From the NCBI RefSeq assembly GCF_048569485.1, contig NC_134357.1, positions 66,335,668 through 66,399,667 of the forward strand: a stretch of 64,000 nt of DNA. The letters run 5' to 3'. A program made the position numbers and the translations under genes. Source of the stretch: Anomaloglossus baeobatrachus. Its lineage: Eukaryota; Chordata; Amphibia; Anura; Aromobatidae. The notes under the pieces are model-generated. The model did not search any database and was not told where the DNA came from. It saw only the letters and a program-made list of their open reading frames with translations. Positions 1-10,502 of this stretch are shown in pieces. Numbering within the stretch: the stretch's first letter is position 1; each line of letters begins with the position of its first letter.

Positions 1-2639
1 GCCACCCTCCTGAAAGGCTCATCGATGATTGGCAGAGATACCAGTGGGGCTTTGGGGTGTGGCCCCGCCTTCCCCACTCTCTGACAGGTTTCACACGAAC
101 GGCAGTAGGCAGCCACATCGGCCCCCATTTTTGGCCAGTAGAAATGCTGGTTTAACCTGGCCTTGGTCTTAGCGATCCCTAGGTGTCCGGCCATCGGAAT
201 CTCATGTGCGATCCGCAACAACTCCGTCCGGAACGGATAGGGTACCACCAACTGTCGGTCCCTGGGCCACGCCTCCGGTGAACCCTGCTGGACCGTGACC
301 CGGTACAGCCGTCCTTGGTCCCAGACCACTCGCTCCGGGTCCGAGTCCGAGGGAGGCTGTGCCGCCTGCTCCTTAAGAGCTTTCAGGCTGTCGTCAGCTT
401 CTAACGCTGCCTGAAACCCCTGACTAGATGTGGCCAGAATCGACGAGACTGTCACATCTTCAGTCAGTACCCCGGGACCTGTGTCCTGGCCTCCACCTGA
501 CTCGGCTGCCACTTGGTCAGAAGGGGAAGAGCTATCGGACCTCCGGGAGGCCCCTTGGCTTCCAGCACTCCCACTGCGGGTGACAGCGGCCACAGCCGCT
601 GCGACCGTGGGTCGTGCCTGCTCCTCCTCCGTTCCTGACCAAGTCGCCGGTTCAGGCAGACCTACCTGGCTTCCTGACACCCCGGTTGTGGGGGAACCAT
701 GCACCGAGATCTTACCTGGGAGCACTTCCGCTCCTGGACCGGCCCCAATCTCACCTGCCTGTTCCCCTCCTGCAGCAACAGAACCCCGGTGTGAAATCTC
801 TGGGGACCCCACATTTGCTGTGGTAGCCCCCACCCCACACACTGGTCCTCCCCCTGCAGCACCCTGCTCTCTGCTTATCCCTGCAGAGGGCAACAGATCC
901 CAGCTCACAGGCTGGTTACTTGTAGAGGCATTGTCACACCTTTCTCTGACCCCCTCCCCTGTCACAGCTGCAGCTGTGTGTGTGTCTATGGTGTCTGTGC
1001 AAGCAGAAATATCAGAGTTCACTCCCTCCTCCCTTACATCATTCATAGATAACACATTAACATTGTCAGGAGTCATGTCAGCACTGGCTGAAGGTTCAGC
1101 CTTTGGGGCGGGGCCAAACTGGGAGGTTATTTGCCCCAAATCTGTCCCAAGTAGCACGTTTGCAGGGATCCGATCAGTTACCCCCACCTCCCTCACCCCT
1201 CGCCCTGCGCCCCAGTCCACATAAACGTCAGCAACAGGCAGCGCCGGGTCAATGCCTCCAATCCCGGAGACAGCGAGGGTTTTTCCAGGGATCAAGTCTT
1301 GGGGGGACACCATCTCAGGCCGCACCAGAGTCACCTCCGAGGCGCTGTCTCGCAGTCCTATGGTCACAGACTGGCCGACGGTGACAGGTTGGAAGCTGTC
1401 CAGGGACCTACCACCACCCCCACCCACACAATACACCTTGGGCGGCCCTTGGGACGGGGACGGAGCCGGGGCCTTGGGACGCTGAGGGCACATGGCCTTG
1501 AAGTGTCCAGGTAGGTTGCACTGGTGGCACCGTCTTGGTTCTGCCACGGGCCTGGAGAGGGGAGTTGAGGGGGACACCCCCTGCAGTCTAGGGGCAGGTG
1601 GGGCAGTCGCAGAGTTCATCTTACCCCCTCTCCAGGTGCTGCTGGTGGCTGCTCTCCTGGCTTCAGGAGCCCGATTGTTGGTGTAGTCATCTGCCAGGGC
1701 AGCTGTAGCCGTGGATCCCTTTGGCTTCTGGTCTCGGATGAACTGGCGGAGATCCTCAGGGCAGTTCCACAAGAGTTGCTCCGTGATGAACAAGTCCAGG
1801 ATCTCCGGTCCGGTGGAAAGCTGCAGGCCTTGGGTCCAGTGGTCGGCAGCTCGGGCAAGTGCCCGCCGGTGGTCAGCCCAGGAGTCCTTTGGTCCCTTCT
1901 GCAGCGTCCGGAACTTCTTGCGGTAGGACTCCGGGGTGAGGTTGTACTGTTGGATCAGGGCCCGCTTGATGGTGTCGTAGCCCTGATCCGCCTCAGCAGG
2001 CAAGTCCCCAAGGATATCCAGGGCCTTACCCCTTAAACGGGGGGTCAGGTATTTGGCCCACTGGTCCTTGTTCAGATGATGCTGCAAGCAAGTCCGTTCA
2101 AAAGCAGTCAAGAAAGAGTCCAAGTCTCCATCCTTCTCCAGCACTGGGAAGTCCTCAACACGGACCTTTGGAAGTTTGGTGTCTGGAAGGTCACGGGTGG
2201 CTGATGAGGGCCGGAGCTGAGCTAGCTGCAGCTGGTAGTTACGCTCTGCCTGGCGCTCTTCACGCGCTGCTTGCCGCTCACGCTCGGCCATGAGTTCCTT
2301 GTAGCCCTCCCGGTCTCCAGCCTGGCGTAGGGCCATAGCCATTTGAAGAAGGCTATCCGAGCCTCCCAGGCTCGGTGGAATGGCACGTGGTGATCTGCGG
2401 CCCGCTGCGGAGCCTGGTGATTCACTGTCCATGGCAGAGCGGAGGGCTGGCATCTGGCTCGTTGAGGACCCTTGGGCGAGCTGCTCCTCATCTTGTCCAG
2501 CAGTGCCCGGTTGTGCAATGTCCTCTGCAGAGCTGTTTTCTGGCGTCGAGCTCCTGGAGGACTCGTGGACAACCTCCTCATCGTCTCTGGCCTGAGCATC
2601 GGCCATTCCTTTGGCTTTGCTCCTGGTGCTCTCAGCCAT
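1..2639 (-). CDS. Gag-protease-integrase polyprotein of the Gmr1-like element (partial)
   Basis: Retroelement polyprotein, about 880 codons inside the window, starting at the ATG at 2637-2639 on the minus strand and continuing past the left edge. In order: a charged N-terminal region; a SCAN-like capsid segment (about 1700-2110, with 'KDQWAKYLTPRLRGKALDI' and later 'WTQGLQLSTGPEILDLFI'); a CCHC knuckle near 1490-1535 (C-x2-C-x4-H-x4-C, 'CHQCNLPGHFKAMC'); a retropepsin-like segment near 1300-1370 around 'LRDSASEVTLV'; a long Ser/Gly/Glu-rich linker (about 440-1130); and an integrase H2C2 zinc region (about 30-230, 'CRSCETCQRVGK'). The frame appears open over the visible part. The domain names rest on motif recognition; the catalytic integrase core lies off the window. 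Confidence 0.75.
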   Translation of the reverse strand, partial: MAESTRSKAKGMADAQARDDEEVVHESSRSSTPENSSAEDIAQPGTAGQDEEQLAQGSSTSQMPALRSAMDSESPGSAAGRRSPRAIPPSLGGSDSLLQMAMALRQAGDREGYKELMAERERQAAREERQAERNYQLQLAQLRPSSATRDLPDTKLPKVRVEDFPVLEKDGDLDSFLTAFERTCLQHHLNKDQWAKYLTPRLRGKALDILGDLPAEADQGYDTIKRALIQQYNLTPESYRKKFRTLQKGPKDSWADHRRALARAADHWTQGLQLSTGPEILDLFITEQLLWNCPEDLRQFIRDQKPKGSTATAALADDYTNNRAPEARRAATSSTWRGGKMNSATAPPAPRLQGVSPSTPLSRPVAEPRRCHQCNLPGHFKAMCPQRPKAPAPSPSQGPPKVYCVGGGGGRSLDSFQPVTVGQSVTIGLRDSASEVTLVRPEMVSPQDLIPGKTLAVSGIGGIDPALPVADVYVDWGAGRGVREVGVTDRIPANVLLGTDLGQITSQFGPAPKAEPSASADMTPDNVNVLSMNDVREEGVNSDISACTDTIDTHTAAAVTGEGVRERCDNASTSNQPVSWDLLPSAGISREQGAAGGGPVCGVGATTANVGSPEISHRGSVAAGGEQAGEIGAGPGAEVLPGKISVHGSPTTGVSGSQVGLPEPATWSGTEEEQARPTVAAAVAAVTRSGSAGSQGASRRSDSSSPSDQVAAESGGGQDTGPGVLTEDVTVSSILATSSQGFQAALEADDSLKALKEQAAQPPSDSDPERVVWDQGRLYRVTVQQGSPEAWPRDRQLVVPYPFRTELLRIAHEIPMAGHLGIAKTKARLNQHFYWPKMGADVAAYCRSCETCQRVGKAGPHPKAPLVSLPIIDEPFRRV

Positions 2640-2842
2640 TCTTGCAGACTTTTGGTCACTGACACAGAACTGACACCTGATGCCTCCACACACCTTACAG
2701 TATCTGCACTCTGACACTCTAGTGTTGAGCTAGTCTGAAGACCCCAGCAGCCACAGCTGCTGCAGGCAGTCTTTAGTGTCTGGGAGTATGGGTCTCACAC
2801 TCACACACACTATTATCTCGATCCCACCGCTTGCCACCAATA

Positions 2843-4057
2843 TGTCACAAACCACCGGGGGGGTCACTCAGAAATCCCCCGCGCTGGCTACCAGTACGTC
2901 ACAATCGGGGGGTAACAAGTGGGGGTCACCCCTACTTTATACCTCCCGACCGACAGACAGAGCACGTGACGCGCTCTCTAGCGCCCCTCTTATAGTCAGG
3001 CCAATTATGGAATTGCCCGACAATAAGCAAGGAGGCCGCTATACTACTTATGCCGATTATTGAAGGGCCCCCGGCGAGAGAAGGGTATATATTCCCCCGA
3101 CCTCCGCGGGCGGAATATATAAACTCTCCCCGAATCTCACTGGCCTCCCCACAATAATCCTTGGCACAACTCGCTGCCACCAACCGATTTACGGTAACTA
3201 TTAGCCGAACACACAGACGTGGGATTCAAGATCGAGATAACAGAACAGCCCAAGATTAATTATATAATTTAATCGCCTAAGGCACACTAGAAACTACAAT
3301 ATATACAATAGGGAATCTACAGAATATACATATGTCAGAGTACAGTTACAGATAAAGCATGGGTTACAAACAGGTATACAATTACATCAGTTACCTTGTG
3401 TGTCTGGCCACAGGGGGGCGCTGTAGACCAGGTTTCCAGGAACCCCCTCACAGGTCTTTCCCAACCAGGCCCCCGAGCAGAAGAACACTGGAAAATGGCC
3501 GAAGTAGGGTTATCAACCTGGGCAGATCCAGGTCCCCTCCTACCTTAGTGACCTCACAGGGAAGCACTGCCACTCCCCCTGCATGGATCAGAATTATCCA
3601 GCAAAGGGGATATTGGCCATAACTTTGCCTGGGAGCGTCGTAGGCGGACGCCAATGCTCTCATTGTGACAGTTATGAATTTAGCTACAGAACGAGGGGAC
3701 TCATGACCTGTCTACGAGTTCCCATATGGCTGATATCACGCCTGGGGTATTTCCCAAGCTCCCCCTTCCATAAAAAAGGTGTGCCAGCATCGTCCGCCTG
3801 CGCAAACACCATTTTTATGGTTGCCATATTTATCGGAGATATGGCTTGCGAGATATGAACCATTTTTTACTGGAGTCGTTCTGTCTGGCTACTTCCAAGC
3901 CTTGCTAATGAGATACAACTCTTGTTACAGGGTGACGGCAGGGAGTCATCCTGTGTCCTTTGTCCTAAAGCCACCTAATTTCCATATCACAGGACATGGC
4001 CATGGAGTTTGTTGCTAAACCAGTTGTGTGAAGGAAAGGGGGGGGGGGGGGGTGACA
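2843..4057 (-). repeat. 5' LTR of the Gmr1-like element
   Basis: About 1.2 kb bounded by short inverted ends TGTCAC (2843) and GTGACA (4057), directly outside the gag leader, as expected for an LTR. A run of G residues at about 4038-4052 lies just inside the outer end. The stretch just inside the inner end (2842 downwards, minus strand TTGGTGGCAAGCGG) is where a tRNA primer site would sit; I cannot assign the tRNA. The 3' partner LTR is outside the window, so the boundaries rest on the terminal inverted hexamer and position alone. Confidence 0.6.
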
Positions 4058-4418
4058 CCAGGAGAGGGCTTCCTGACATACTTGAATATCATGATTTATC
4101 GTCATATCTCCGGATTTACCTCACAAGGAGTATGTGCAGAAGGTGGTATGCAATCTTAGATCTGCTTTTCCATTAAACACCAGTGCTGCACAGAGTGAAT
4201 CTCAACGCTTTGTCATGGATAGGAGGAAATGGTCTTTTACTTGTCCACATCTGAGGGACTGAGGGCTGGCTGCTGTGCTGAGATGGCGTTGAGTACGGTG
4301 TCCCTGCAGAGTTGCACTTTTGGTCATATACCAAAATGAGTTGAAAAAGGACAGATGCTGGTGGAAAGGGGAACAGGTGTGGTTAAGCAACAGTAACATT
4401 TGCTGAAGAAACACCATC

Positions 4419-5754
4419 TGTTACAGTGGGACTGGCAGATTTGGATAAGGTGATATATACTATGTTACCGCTATATAATGAAAATTAATAAGAAAAGAAA
4501 GAGAAAGGTATATATCCCCATCAGCAGTCAGTGTCCACCGTGCTCCCAGATGGAAAAGGAGAGGTTGGCAACTGGAAGGTTTGGTGGAGGATACAGAGCT
4601 GTGTGGCTATGAAACTAATAGTAACCTGAACCGAGTTAGACGCCATTCGGATCTGGAGACTGGGAGCCCTGTTAGCGTCACGGGGTCCACATGCCCACCC
4701 AGCCCAGGAACTCCCTGTTAACAACACAGGGGCCATTGAGTACGCTGACCGTGTGCGTAGGGGCCACACCTGTGGACAGCAGGCACATCAGCAGCAGCAG
4801 GCCTGTTAATGCCACTGGGCTGCACAAGCAGGACTGGTAGGACAGGAGCTGGTCTTAACCGTTCTGCGTTACCAACTGTGGTGGTGGCCTGCATCGACAC
4901 CCTATCCCTGCCTACCTCTGGCCTAAAGCCGCAATGGGTTCAACACATGGAGGTGTGCTCTTTCGGAGCATAATAGAAGACTGCGCACCTCCTTGTTGGC
5001 TCCAGTCCCTTTTATAACCTGGGTCCGCCCCAAACCAGGGTGAACCACAATGCACCTCCTGGACACAAAAGCAGAGTGACACGTCATGAGTGGCATAACT
5101 AGCGTCCTATTTGGAACCGCAACTTCAATGATGACCTCATGGCTGCCATGACCCAAACACCTCACCAGTCATCGTCTGACCATCAATAATGCGGTGACAA
5201 GTCATAGGGGCGGGCCTCTGCAAGCCATTTGGGAGTGGCCTGGCCACATCGTCAGGACACCTGATGCCCTGTGGTCTATATGGGACCCCCACATCAGGGG
5301 CAGGGCCAAAGAGTTCATTACCGGACCTAGTCTCTGATGCAGTAAGTGCCTGAGCATGCTCAGTAGCATGAAATACAGTCTCTGAAAAAAGACTATCAGC
5401 TTTAGCATGGTGTCTAGGCACAAAACAGGACTTAGACCCGGCACGGAATGCAAGTACCTGTGCAAAGAGGCTTTTCGCACTAAGTGTGGGAGCATGCGCT
5501 GTATCCCGAAATGAAGACTTAGCCTCAGCAATGGCACAGTCAGGCAGAGCATACTCACTAGGCGAAACACTGTAGTTAGGCTGCGGCTGGGGTAAATCGG
5601 CACACGCATGCGCACTAGCTGCCTCTCCACACTTAGACGTGGAGGAGAAAGTAGCCAGCTGGACAACCCAAGGCACAGCCCTAAATGGCAGCTGACGCCT
5701 GGGCGCAAATGAAACCGCAGCAGGCTTCAGGTTACAGGTTTTGTAACAACAAAT
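4419..5754. mobile_element. Unidentified 1.34-kb insertion inside the hAT relic
   Basis: The hAT relic is interrupted exactly here. The 6-bp repeat ACCATC flanks the inserted block (4413-4418 and 5755-5760), and the relic's homology to the intact transposase resumes on the other side. The inserted sequence begins TGTTACAG and has a near-terminal TGTAACA. Its length, the 6-bp duplication and the TG start would suit a solitary LTR, but the far end does not end cleanly in CA and I recognise no coding motif. Open frames on the minus strand inside it show no known domain. Confidence 0.5.
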
Positions 5755-6106
5755 ACCATCCAAAAGAACAGGTATACTTCTTCCCATGGATAATCTGATA
5801 TGATCCTTTTTTTCACGGACACAACCATCGCTAACAAATGTAGATGAGGCCAAAACAGCAGCTGCTTCAATGGATCTAAAGTGCTCCATAAAGTGGCCTC
5901 TCCTCCACCCCAATTTCAAGATCCCAAATACTCCATTCCTCTGTGGTCTCAATCCAATCGCACTTGCTTCCTAACAGCTCTCAAGTTTCCACCAGCCCTG
6001 CTGAGTATGGGGTAACAGAGATGGTTGAGTTTGCATAGCTGTTCAGTCGCACTATAGCCTGGGAATCAGAGGTCTGCTCCAAAGCTGCAATGAGTACAGA
6101 CAAGGA

Positions 6107-6433
6107 AGTTATTATTATTTTTATTATTATTGATTTATAGAGCACCATTGATTCCATGGTGCTGTACATGAGAAGGGGGTTACATACAGAATACATATAC
6201 AAGTAACTATAGACAGACTGGTACAGAGGGAAGACGGCCCTGCCCTTGCGGGATTACATTCTAAAGGAATTTTGGGAGGAGACAGTAGGAGTGGTGTAGG
6301 TTGAGCGTCAAGTACGTATGGTGGTGGTGTCATTGAAGGTTATAGTCATTTCTGAACAGATGAGTTTTCAGATTCAGTTTGAAGCTTGCGGGTGTAGCAC
6401 ATAATCTGACGTGTTGAGGTAGCGAGTTCCATG
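6107..6433 (-). mobile_element. L2-type LINE, 3' end, inserted in the hAT relic
   Basis: Minus-strand LINE tail. The plus strand starts with an ATT-repeat tail followed by the L2-like 3' end (ATAGAGCACC, CATGGTGCTG). Upstream on the minus strand is the reverse transcriptase C-terminal signature 'WNSLPQHVRL...SFKLNLKTHLFRN', matching the L2 copy at 56742-57480. Flanks GACAAGGAA and GACAGGGGAA look like a decayed target duplication of about 10 bp within the hAT sequence, so it inserted after the hAT copy. It is severely 5'-truncated. Confidence 0.75.
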
Positions 6434-7040
6434 AGACAGGGGAAATGATCTGCGCAGATGGCCAGAAGCTTTGTGAGTGGGATCCAGGCCCCGATGAAGA
6501 AGGTGCTGAGCCTAATCTACACCCTCATTTCCAAAAAGTAAATCCTCCTGGTGGAGACAATGGGGAACATGATGAGGAGCACAGATACCTGATTGGAATG
6601 ACAACTTTACTATTCGGTCAGGGCAGGAAGAGGTCGTCTCGGAGGACTCAGAACGAGGGGAATGAAAACACACAGGGTTATTGATGAGGTTGGAGACCAC
6701 ACTTACTGTCAAACCAAAGTCAGCCAGTCGATGAGGTCAGCAGAGGAGGTGGAGGAGGATGCTACTGACGACGAGGTTACGTTGCGTCTTCCTGGCCAGA
6801 GACAAAGTACTGGAAGCACGTCAACAACTGAATCCTGGACCACAACTTTGACTCTGAGCAGAAGTCGTGTTGGCTATGCAGGTCGCATGGGCTGTAAGCC
6901 TTGCCTAGCCTGTGAATTTTTGGACATCGCAAAGGATCACCCAAGTCATGGAATCTAAGATTTGTCAACAATCTGTAAGTAGAAGGCAAAAACTCACACC
7001 TTTGAGTATTTCCTCCATGAAGTGTCACATGGATATGAAT

Positions 7041-8035
7041 TGATAGCGTGAAGGTGTATTGCTCAGCTTTAGCCACTGTCAATGCAACATGCTTATTTGC
7101 CATTGCATGCATTGTTGCAGACTACACACAAGGGGCTGCTGTTATTTTGGATCTGCCTTTGTTTGGTCACTATAGCAATATCAAATTGCTCTTCGGGTGT
7201 GGACTTTGAGATGCTGTTTATGAACAGAAGGAAAAGCTAAAGGTGTGTGTTACAGCAAGGAGCCACCGCGGAAACACTTTGTTCAATTGTGAGGGGAGTC
7301 ATGTTGTACTTTGATGATGAGCCCCGTAATGCCAGTGAGCAGCATCCTGTGCCACAGACCAACATTCTTACAGTACTGTCTATACTGTTTACCGTGAGAG
7401 GAGCGTAAAGTCTGTATTTCTGGCAACTGGACATCAGAGTACCCGGGTACGGTAGGCTGTGCCCAGACAATAATGCGGGCACGCAACATTTTGTTTTATT
7501 AGCAAAACACATATCTGTTCTGGGTAGGCCGACTATATAGACAATAAGACTTGCTGCCTCTGCACTGTCAAATTGTCACGTACAGTTTAAATCATAGAGG
7601 GACAGCAACACATGTTTGCATTGACTGTTGCTTTTCAAGATTTCCATGACTGTGTTGCAGAGCTGTGTGGTTTGCATTCACACTGTTATCATCTGCATTA
7701 TCTGTGAGGCTTCAGCTAACAAGGGTATTCAGGGGGGGGTAATGTGTTTTGTCTATGTTTAGGTAGATAACTTGGAAGCTCTTGTGATGCGCCACTGGTA
7801 AGTCGTGTTCGCACACACACACACACGCACAAACACACAATTACTGCTACACAGAGGGATTAGCAGGTAGTAGGCAACAGAATAGATTGTTCAATTATTT
7901 AAATTGTATGCATGGTTCTTATTGTTTGTTTTGGTAAAGTTAAACAATCATTTATCAACCCAACTGCCTAGAGTCCTTTTCCTGTTGCCTGGTTTTGCTG
8001 CATACTGGGGAGCCCACCCTGTACATGACTTAAAA
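7041..8035. other. About 1 kb of unidentified sequence interrupting the hAT relic
   Basis: Homology to the intact transposase stops near 7040 (CACATGGATATGAAT) and resumes at 8041 (CATAAGTCGC), positions that are adjacent in the intact gene, so this block is an insertion or a retained intron-like segment. It holds a CA-rich microsatellite (about 7805-7842). No coding motif, clear terminal repeat or clean target duplication was seen. Confidence 0.5.
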
Positions 8036-8389
8036 TGAAGCATAAGTCGCAATGTGAATTTCACTGTGCTACAATGCGGCCTAGCGTGCCTGTGCAACCA
8101 CCGCCTGCCCCATCAAGTGCATCTGCGTGCTCTTCATCCTCTGTGACTGTGGGGACAGCAGTCACACATGGTTTTTCACACTGAACTTCCATTCCTTTAC
8201 CCGCAACAGGGAGTGTGATTGGCAGGTCATCACTTGTTTTGGAAGTGGAAACTGAAGGTATTGTTGAGCTGTCAGACATCGAGAGAACCATCATTGGATG
8301 CAGGCTACATTATATCCACGCCTGCACCTTCGTCACAGATTGGCTGGACTACCTGCAGTTAATAATTGCATTCCAGAAATGGAAAGGAG

Positions 8390-10128
8390 TGTAGAATGCA
8401 CATGTGTTGTACCTTGCTTGGCAGCAAAGGAACACTAATTTAGTAATCCAGACAATTTTAGGATGGCAGAAAAAGAGAGTCAGCTCTTTGGGCAAATTAA
8501 ATAGCGTGGCAAAAGTGGACAGATGGGTACAGTGGCCGTGTTCTGTGGGTACCAGGACAGTAAAAGAAGCCTCACTTTCTATCCCTCCTAATGATCAAAT
8601 GCAGCAAGGAATTCCCTGAGTTTGCTATAAAATTAGCGTAGCAAAATGTGCATGAGGGTAGAATGCAGAGGTGCTTGAGATTGCTTGGCACAAGTGGCAC
8701 AATAAAGGAGTCCAACAGCCACTTTTTGTTTGCCACTAAGTTGCAGTATTTTTTGCTATCATTATAGCTTATTAAAAACAGAGCAGGAGGGTGTCATGCA
8801 GAGGTGATAGAAATAGCTTGGCACCAGTGGGGCACTAATGGAATACAACAGCTAGTTCTTGTATGCCACAAAATGGCAGTATTTTTTGCTATCATTATAG
8901 CTTATTAAAAACAGAGCAGGAGGGTGTCATGCACAGGTGCTAGAAATAGCTTGGCACCAGTGGGGCACTAATGGAATACAACAGCCACTTCTTGTATGCC
9001 ACTAAGTTTACTCAATTTTTGGTATTATAACGTCTTAGTAAGTAACAATGAGTTTGAGTGTGCAATGCAGGCAGACGTGCTGCAAATATCTTTGCACTAG
9101 TGGGACTATACAGAAGTCCAATAGCCACGTTTAGGATGCCACTAGGTTCACTCAGTGTTTGCTAGTATAATGGCTTAGTAACAATGAGTTGGAGTGTGCA
9201 ATGCAGGCAGACGTGCTGCAAATATCTTTCCACTAGTTTGACTACACAAACGTACAATAGCCACGTTTAGGATGCCACTAGGTACACTGACTGTTTGCTA
9301 GTATAATGGCTTAGTAACAATGAGTTTGAGTGTGCAAAGGGCAGGAGGGTACAGTGGCAGGGTTGTGGGTCTCTGGGTAGAGGAAAGGAAGCCTGCCTTT
9401 CTATCCCTCCTAATGGGGAAATGCAGCGAGGAAATCCCTGACCTTGGCTACACAGACGCTGTCATCTTGTGTAGCTGTTAAACTCTGTTTTCAGGACCTG
9501 TCACCTATGGCTCTGACCCTGCCGGTATGAGCCCTTAAAAGGACTGATAGAAAGTGCTATCCCTATGCTGTCCAGCGCTGTGTATGGAGCGCATACAGCA
9601 GTATCGGCGATAGGAGCTGCGCCAGTGATGTCTGACACCAAGGACGCAAAAGGCAGATAATGGCGTGCTGGAGGAAAATGTCTGTTTTTATAATGCAGGG
9701 ACATGTGACATGGACATCCTATCACACATGCCGTTGCTTCTCTGGCTAAAAGTGCACTTAGCTGTGTGTGTGTCTGGGATTGGCTGACATGCTGGCCCTC
9801 CCCACTACACGCGCGCGCTTAGGGAAGGAAGACAAGGAAAAAAAAAAAAAATGGCGATCGCCATTATCCAAACAGCAGTGATCTGAATGCGCTGTTCCCG
9901 CACACTATACACTGAAATGTCATAATAGTGTGAGTCACAGAGTGACTTACACTATTATAGCGGAAAGCCAGCTATGAATTAGCTGTTTTTTTTGCTGCTA
10001 CAACCGTTCTCGAACGTATCTAGAACTATCGAGCTTTTCCAAAAAGCTCGAGTTCTAGTTCGATCTAGAACAGCCCCCAAAATCACTCGAGCCTCGAACT
10101 GGAGAACTTCGAACCGCGCTCAACTCTA
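8390..10128 (-). mobile_element. Inverted, diverged 5' end of the same hAT family
   Basis: Reverse complement of the first part of the intact hAT element (15549 to about 16900). It ends at 10128 with CGCTCAACTCTA, the terminal inverted repeat. Inward from there lie the AACTAGAAC/CTCGAG palindromic block, the GGCGATCGCC palindrome next to a homopolymer (about 9839-9866) and the leader. About five diverged monomers of the ~138-bp upstream array follow (near 8735, 8867, 8998, 9139, 9276; spacing 131-141). A second copy of the leader motif near 8565-8622 shows internal rearrangement. It faces the opposite way from the relic transposase next to it. The 8 bp after the end (CATAGGAC) may be one half of a target duplication; I found no partner. 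Confidence 0.8.
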
Positions 10129-10502
10129 CATAGGACGCATCATCCACACGAAGTAGGGGAGGACGACAACCGCAAGAAGATAGGAGCAGACCGAGACCGG
10201 CGACGCCCATCGGACCGGACCGTCCCACAGGTGAGTATAATAAAAGGACTTTTTTTATGTTATGCAGAGCGTCCTTGGCACTTCTATATAGTATTCTAGA
10301 ATGCTGTATATAATGGCTGACTGGTGCTGACTGCAGCCTTTAGGGGACAAATCAGATGACAGGCTCCCTTTAAGAGTAAGCCCTAATATGAATAGGGCAT
10401 GGAGAGAAGTCTCATATTGGTTGCAACGTGCTGACTTCTACCCACCTGGCTCAATGTGACTGGTCGGTCCCTTTCCTTTTGTGTATAGACCGGTCAATCA
10501 AA
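10129..10502. other. Spacer with a fragment of a TTAAAGGGA-type repeat
   Basis: No gene seen. Near 10345-10375 is GACAGGCTCCCTTTAAG, the end of the repeat family found at 10503 and 42298-42459. The rest is not recognisable. Confidence 0.4.

Larger units (their letters stand above)
1..4057 (-). mobile_element. Gmr1-like Ty3/Gypsy LTR retrotransposon, 5' part (runs off the left edge)
   Basis: Fossil retroelement read on the minus strand: 5' LTR, a short leader, then a gag-protease-integrase frame that leaves the window at position 1. Three traits place it in the Gmr1-like group: a SCAN-like capsid region, a single CCHC zinc knuckle, and an integrase zinc-finger region that follows the protease directly, with no reverse transcriptase between them. 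Gmr1 elements are known for this copia-like order (PR-IN-RT-RH). The visible part looks whole, which suggests a fairly young copy. RT, RNase H and the 3' LTR would lie outside the window, so target duplication and LTR-LTR divergence cannot be judged. Confidence 0.82.
4120..8300 (+). pseudogene. Relic hAT transposase pieces, same family as the element at 15549-27136
   Basis: Diverged copies of segments of the intact transposase gene can be lined up by eye. 4120-4210 matches the region near 22825-22915. 4325-4418 matches the N-terminal codons from 19660. 5755-7040 matches about 19795-20735, including the stretch coding for the acidic N-terminal region and the start of the BED finger. 8041-8300 matches about 20744-21010. 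Frames are broken throughout and the D-D-E region is missing, so it cannot make a transposase. Three later insertions split it (4419-5754, 6107-6433, 7041-8035). The first piece is out of order relative to the rest, so this is a rearranged mosaic rather than one decayed copy. Confidence 0.8.

Noticed and set aside
430-1224. 264-codon open frame on the plus strand
   Set aside because: It is antisense to the gag-protease-integrase frame of the Gmr1-like element, which has recognisable motifs; the plus-strand product is Pro/Ser/Thr-rich with no domain.
5137-5952. 271-codon minus-strand frame
   Set aside because: It runs across the boundary between the 1.34-kb insertion and the hAT relic, so it cannot be one ancestral gene; no domain seen.
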